Of a stretch of DNA of 6,106 nucleotides, positions 5,699 to 6,106 are shown piece after piece; the stretch's first letter is position 1, and the number at the start of each line of letters is the position of its first letter. Under the pieces are notes generated by a model. The model was not told the DNA's origin. It saw only the letters and a list, made by a program, of their open reading frames with translations, and did no database searches. This DNA comes from Aquificota bacterium (GTDB lineage Bacteria; Aquificota; Aquificia; Aquificales; Hydrogenothermaceae). The stretch spans positions 1 through 6,106 of the forward strand of contig JAADDT010000091.1 of the NCBI GenBank assembly GCA_013153765.1, given 5' to 3'. A program made the position numbers and the translations under genes.

Positions 5699-6106
5699 AC
5701 TCCTTCAGTATCCGTGCAGAAAGGAGAATGGAAGCGGTTTTGTCAAGGTAGTCGTTTGAGTTTCCGCACTTTGGCGAGTATATGCAGGAGGGACAACCGC
5801 TGGTGCAGGAGCATTTTGCGATTGTTTTGTAGGTGCTTTCCATCATCTCCTCAAGTCTGTTAAATCCAACTTCCGAGTATCCAACACCTCCCTCATAACC
5901 GTCGTATATAAACACGGTAGGTTTTCCGGTCTCAGGAAAGAAAGGGGTTGATAGACCGCCTATGTCCCATCTGTCGTTCATTGCGTAAAGGGGGTATATA
6001 CCGATAAGGGCGTGTTCAACGCCGTGTAAACCTCCAAGGAAGGCTTTTTTCCTTTCTTTTATGCTTTTTATGTACCAGTTCAGCTGGTCTTTCTCCCTGT
6101 TTCCCA
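5688..6106 (-). CDS. C-terminal end of a DUF1998 (MrfA/YprA-like) SF2 DEAD/DEAH-box helicase, truncated by the window edge
   Basis: The minus-strand frame is open from the window end to a TAA at 5690-5688, giving 138 visible residues. The ATG at 5981 is internal: the residues before it (GLHGVEHALIGIYPLYAMND) continue the domain without a break, so the helicase core lies beyond the window. GGVGYSEVGF and the cysteine cluster CSCTSGCPSCIYSPKCG are diagnostic of the DUF1998 domain. Five cysteines are present (codons spanning 5766-5813), arranged CX1CX3CX2CX5C. In Bacillus subtilis MrfA, a four-cysteine zinc site in this domain is needed for mitomycin C damage repair, and the protein is a 3'-5' DNA helicase. 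A DNA repair helicase role is inferred here from family alone, since the motor domains are not visible. The gene converges on the radical SAM gene, overlapping its last 11 bases, and is unlikely to share its transcript. Confidence 0.9.
   Translation of the reverse strand, partial: GNREKDQLNWYIKSIKERKKAFLGGLHGVEHALIGIYPLYAMNDRWDIGGLSTPFFPETGKPTVFIYDGYEGGVGYSEVGFNRLEEMMESTYKTIAKCSCTSGCPSCIYSPKCGNSNDYLDKTASILLSARILKEFKS

Noticed and set aside
5700..5726. CTCCTT / AAGGAG inverted repeat at the convergent gene ends
   Set aside because: The 6-bp stem has a 15-nt loop and no T tract, and both arms fall in helicase coding sequence.
5688..5981. A separate small 97-residue protein starting at the ATG at 5981
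   Set aside because: The same frame stays open to the window end, and the upstream residues continue the DUF1998 domain, so this ATG is internal.
6036..6060. AAGGAA / TTCCTT inverted repeat with a 7-nt loop followed by T-rich sequence, looking like a plus-strand terminator
   Set aside because: The stem is only 6 bp with two G-C pairs, and it lies in Lys- and Phe-rich helicase coding sequence, so it is probably incidental.

Overview
The window is a compact, protein-coding stretch of bacterial chromosome. It holds four complete genes and a 5'-truncated one on the plus strand, followed by the 3' end of a converging gene on the minus strand. Arg is mostly AGG, ATA is a common Ile codon, the proteins are rich in Lys and Glu, and intergenic gaps are almost absent. 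Together with a periplasmic di-heme peroxidase, this suggests a thermophilic, microaerophilic Aquificota-type organism (Persephonella or a relative). That assignment is an impression from composition and gene content, not a demonstrated identity.

Layout: (1) 1-604, the C-terminal two thirds of nadC (quinolinate phosphoribosyltransferase). (2) 617-1693, leuB (3-isopropylmalate dehydrogenase), whose Shine-Dalgarno overlaps the nadC stop codon. (3) 1699-2637, a secreted di-heme cytochrome c peroxidase (CcpA/MauG superfamily) starting 5 nt after leuB. (4) 2634-4730, a membrane-bound GGDEF-EAL protein whose GTG start overlaps the peroxidase stop codon (GTGA). (5) A short AT-rich gap at 4731-4786 with a possible weak promoter. 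(6) 4787-5698, a TIGR01212-type (YhcC/YtqA-like) radical SAM enzyme. (7) 5688-6106 on the minus strand, the C-terminus of a DUF1998 (MrfA/YprA-like) SF2 helicase, which converges on and overlaps the radical SAM gene by 11 bp.

Spacing suggests nadC, leuB, the peroxidase and the GGDEF-EAL gene are co-transcribed. Two housekeeping biosynthetic genes would then share a transcript with a peroxide-reducing periplasmic cytochrome and a c-di-GMP signalling protein. The last two, joined by a 4-nt overlap, are the most likely functional pair. The signalling protein has a degenerate GGDEF motif (GADDF) but an apparently complete EAL active site, so it probably degrades c-di-GMP under control of a roughly 220-residue helical periplasmic sensor.

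I found no RNA genes, mobile elements, CRISPR arrays or long repeats. Nothing here is clearly a new system. The peroxidase/phosphodiesterase pairing and two non-heme cysteines in the peroxidase are the points most worth a second look.
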